Assembly: GCA_002431865.1 (NCBI GenBank)
Contig: DJEI01000024.1
Location: 27,034-43,229 of the forward strand
Origin: Lachnospiraceae bacterium UBA5902
Lineage (GTDB): Bacteria > Bacillota > Clostridia > Lachnospirales > Lachnospiraceae
Direction of reading: 5' to 3'
Length of the DNA: 16,196 nt
Below, piece by piece: positions 14,032-16,196 of the stretch. The notes beneath the pieces were generated by a model, which saw only the letters and a list, made by a program, of their open reading frames with translations, had not been told where the DNA came from and made no database searches. A program made the translations under genes and the position numbers. Within the stretch, counting starts at the first letter, position 1. The number at the start of each line of letters is the position of its first letter.

Positions 14032-16196
14032 ATGGATATATTACAGGTAATTGCAGATGAATTGCAGATTAAGAAAGGACAGGTGGAAAAGTCCGTCGAG
14101 CTGATCGACGAGGGTGCAACGATTCCATTTATCGCAAGATACCGGAAGGAAGTGACAGGCTCTTTAAATGATGAGCAGCTGCGCGCATTGTCCGAGCGGC
14201 TTATGTATCTGCGGAACTTAGAGGAGAAGAAAACGTCTGTACTTGCAACGATCGAGGAACAGGGCAAGCTGACAGAGGAATTGAAGAAGCAGATTGAGGC
14301 GGCAATGACGATGGTTGCCCTGGAGGATCTGTACCGTCCGTATCGCCCGAAGCGCCGGACAAGAGCGACGATTGCCAAGGAGAAAGGCTTAGAGCCGCTT
14401 GCAGAGATCTTACGCGCACAGGAGACGATGAAGACGATCGAGGAAGAGGCAGCCGCTTTTGTCGATGCGGAAAAAGGCGTGGAAAGCGTGCAGGATGCGA
14501 TTGATGGCGCCAAGGATATTCTTGCAGAAGCCTACGCAGATGATGCCGATTACCGGACGAAGCTTCGTGCGATGACGAAGGAGAGTGGAAGTCTGGTTGC
14601 AAAGGCGAAGGACGAGGAAGCAGATTCGGTATACGAGATGTATTATGATTTCTCAGAGCCGATCAGGAAGCTGGTCGGACATAGGATTTTAGCAATCAAC
14701 CGTGGTGAGGCAGAGAAGTTCCTGACAGTGAAGATCGAGGCACCAAGACAGGAGATTTTACTCTGGCTTGTGAAGCAGATCATTGGAAATATGAAGCACG
14801 ACAGCGCAAGCTATCTGTATGAGGCGGTTACGGACAGTTATGACCGTCTGATTGCACCATCCATCGAGCGTGAGATACGAAATGAACTGACGGTAAAAGC
14901 GGAGGAGGGCGCCATCGGAGTATTTGGTAAAAACCTCCATCAGCTTTTGATGCAGCCACCGATTTCCGGACAGGTTGTACTTGGCTGGGACCCGGGCTTT
15001 GCACACGGAAGCAAGCTGGCAGTTGTCGATGAGACCGGCAAAGTGCTTGATACGGTCATTATCTACCCGACAAAGGGACAGAAAAACTACGATGCGGCAA
15101 AGCAGGTGTTAAAGAAGCTGATCGCAAAATATCATGTGACACTTATTTCCCTCGGAAATGGTACCGCCAGCCGGGAATCAGAGGCGATGATCGTGGAACT
15201 TATGAAAGAATTAAATGTGGACTTAAAATATGTGATCACAGATGAAGCAGGTGCATCCATTTATTCTGCCAGCAAGGAAGCAACCGAGGAGTTCCCGGAT
15301 TTCGAGGAATGGCAGAGAAGTGCGGCAAGTATCGCCAGACGAATCCAGGACCCATTGGCCGAGCTTGTAAAGATCGATCCGAAATCCATCGGTGTCGGAC
15401 AGTACCAGCATGATATGAACCAGAAAAAGCTGTCTGAAACACTGACAGGTGTTGTAGAGGACTGTGTCAATAAAGTCGGTGTTGACCTGAACACGGCTTC
15501 CGCACCGTTGCTTTCCTATATTTCGGGAATTTCCAAGGTGGTCGCCAAAAATATTGTGGATTACAGAGAAGCAAACGGCAGATTCACAAACCGTAAGCAG
15601 CTGTTAAAGGTGGCCAAGCTCGGTCCGAAAGCATATGAGCAGTGTGCGGGCTTTATGCGGATCCAGGGTGGGGACAATCCGCTGGATGCGACGAGTGTTC
15701 ATCCGGAATCCTATGGGGCGGTAGAGCAGCTTCTGACCAAAACAGGGCTGACGATGGAAGAGATCAGGCAGTCTGCAAAAGAGCTGGAAAAAGCAAAACA
15801 GACGGTAAAGAAGCAGCCTGTAAAGAAGGAAAAGAAGGTTGTGATCCGCAATACCGGTACAGCCATGGGCAAAGCACTGGCACAGGCAATGGGCTCTGTT
15901 ACACTGGCAGAGGATAAAAAAGAGAATGCACAGCCGCAGGCAAAGAAATCTGTTCTGATGCAGAAGGTCGGAGATAAGAAGGCACTGGCAAAAGAACTGG
16001 GCATCGGTGAACTGACACTGGACGATATCCTGAAGGAGCTGGAAAAGCCGGCAAGAGATCCGCGTGAGGATATGCCGCGTCCGCTGCTGCGCAGTGACGT
16101 CATGGATCTGAAAGACCTGAAGCCGGGCATGGTATTAAAAGGAACTGTCCGTAATGTCATCGACTTTGGTGCCTTTGTCGATATCGGTGTACATCA
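14032..16196 (+). CDS. tex: Tex-family S1 RNA-binding protein (3' end outside window)
   Basis: Tex proteins bind nucleic acid and act in transcription or RNA handling. The 721 visible codons stay open to the window end with no frameshift. In order: an N-terminal helical region with IPFIARYRKE (31-40) and LEDLYRPYRPKRRT (97-110), a YqgF-type RNase H-like domain starting GWDPGFAHG near 318, GVGQYQHDMNQKKLSETL near 454, a helix-hairpin-helix segment (about 495-545), and an S1 domain opening with LKGTVRNVIDFGAFVDIGVH that is cut off. Between the hairpin part and TLDDIL lies a Lys/Ala-rich stretch of about 65 residues (580-648) that I do not expect in the family. GGAGAG (14021-14026) sits 5 bases before ATG. 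The gene follows the radical SAM gene by 13 bases. Confidence 0.95.
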   Translation, partial: MDILQVIADELQIKKGQVEKSVELIDEGATIPFIARYRKEVTGSLNDEQLRALSERLMYLRNLEEKKTSVLATIEEQGKLTEELKKQIEAAMTMVALEDLYRPYRPKRRTRATIAKEKGLEPLAEILRAQETMKTIEEEAAAFVDAEKGVESVQDAIDGAKDILAEAYADDADYRTKLRAMTKESGSLVAKAKDEEADSVYEMYYDFSEPIRKLVGHRILAINRGEAEKFLTVKIEAPRQEILLWLVKQIIGNMKHDSASYLYEAVTDSYDRLIAPSIEREIRNELTVKAEEGAIGVFGKNLHQLLMQPPISGQVVLGWDPGFAHGSKLAVVDETGKVLDTVIIYPTKGQKNYDAAKQVLKKLIAKYHVTLISLGNGTASRESEAMIVELMKELNVDLKYVITDEAGASIYSASKEATEEFPDFEEWQRSAASIARRIQDPLAELVKIDPKSIGVGQYQHDMNQKKLSETLTGVVEDCVNKVGVDLNTASAPLLSYISGISKVVAKNIVDYREANGRFTNRKQLLKVAKLGPKAYEQCAGFMRIQGGDNPLDATSVHPESYGAVEQLLTKTGLTMEEIRQSAKELEKAKQTVKKQPVKKEKKVVIRNTGTAMGKALAQAMGSVTLAEDKKENAQPQAKKSVLMQKVGDKKALAKELGIGELTLDDILKELEKPARDPREDMPRPLLRSDVMDLKDLKPGMVLKGTVRNVIDFGAFVDIGVH

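Noticed and set aside
13941..14513. 190-codon minus-strand reading frame across the radical SAM and tex genes
   Set aside because: Low-complexity Ser-rich translation opposite two well-supported genes; no recognisable motif.
15642..15917. 91-codon plus-strand reading frame inside tex
   Set aside because: It lies in a different frame from tex, which is open and matches Tex motifs on both sides, so there is no frameshift and no separate gene.

Overview
The window reads as a chromosomal segment of an anaerobic Gram-positive bacterium, most likely a Lachnospiraceae-type Clostridia. The evidence is the moderate GC content, strong AGGAG-type ribosome sites, ChW repeats in a secreted protein, a kinase of the GGFGITY type with Firmicutes-style features, a rhodanese-less ThiI, and a PflX-like radical SAM protein. 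All 14 genes I support lie on the plus strand. There are no rRNA or tRNA genes, insertion sequences, CRISPR arrays or prophage genes.

Region 1 (3-3981) is a signalling block. It holds a membrane-anchored Ser/Thr kinase with an extracytoplasmic C-terminal domain, then an intrinsic terminator and a 200-base AT-rich gap. Next are two LytTR-type DNA-binding regulators and a 62-residue Cys/His protein. Both regulators have receiver domains in which the phospho-acceptor Asp is replaced (Asn in the first, Glu in the second). The second carries a C-terminal FHA (phosphothreonine-binding) domain. No histidine kinase is present. This suggests, by inference, that Ser/Thr phosphorylation read by FHA has replaced Asp phosphorylation as the input to LytTR transcription control.

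Region 2 (3954-10893) starts at a good -10 promoter buried in a perfect 7+1+7 palindrome and runs as a tightly packed string. It encodes an MBOAT O-acyltransferase, a DHHW/AlgJ-AlgX-like SGNH partner, a Thr/Pro-repeat lipoprotein, RsmE rRNA methyltransferase, a secreted protein with six ChW repeats plus an SGNH esterase-type domain, and a cysteine desulfurase. The MBOAT and DHHW pair is the usual machinery for O-acetylating an exported polysaccharide. The ChW-SGNH protein could modify or remove esters at the same surface.

Region 3 (10894-16196) is housekeeping: thiI with its own extended -10 promoter, working with the adjacent desulfurase in tRNA 4-thiouridine synthesis, a DMT/EamA exporter, a PflX-like radical SAM protein whose start overlaps the exporter, and a Tex-type RNA-binding protein cut by the window end.

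The most interesting hypothesis is that Region 1 controls Region 2: a kinase-FHA-LytTR circuit tuning cell-surface acylation. Proximity, the domain set and the palindromic promoter suggest it; the sequence alone does not prove it.
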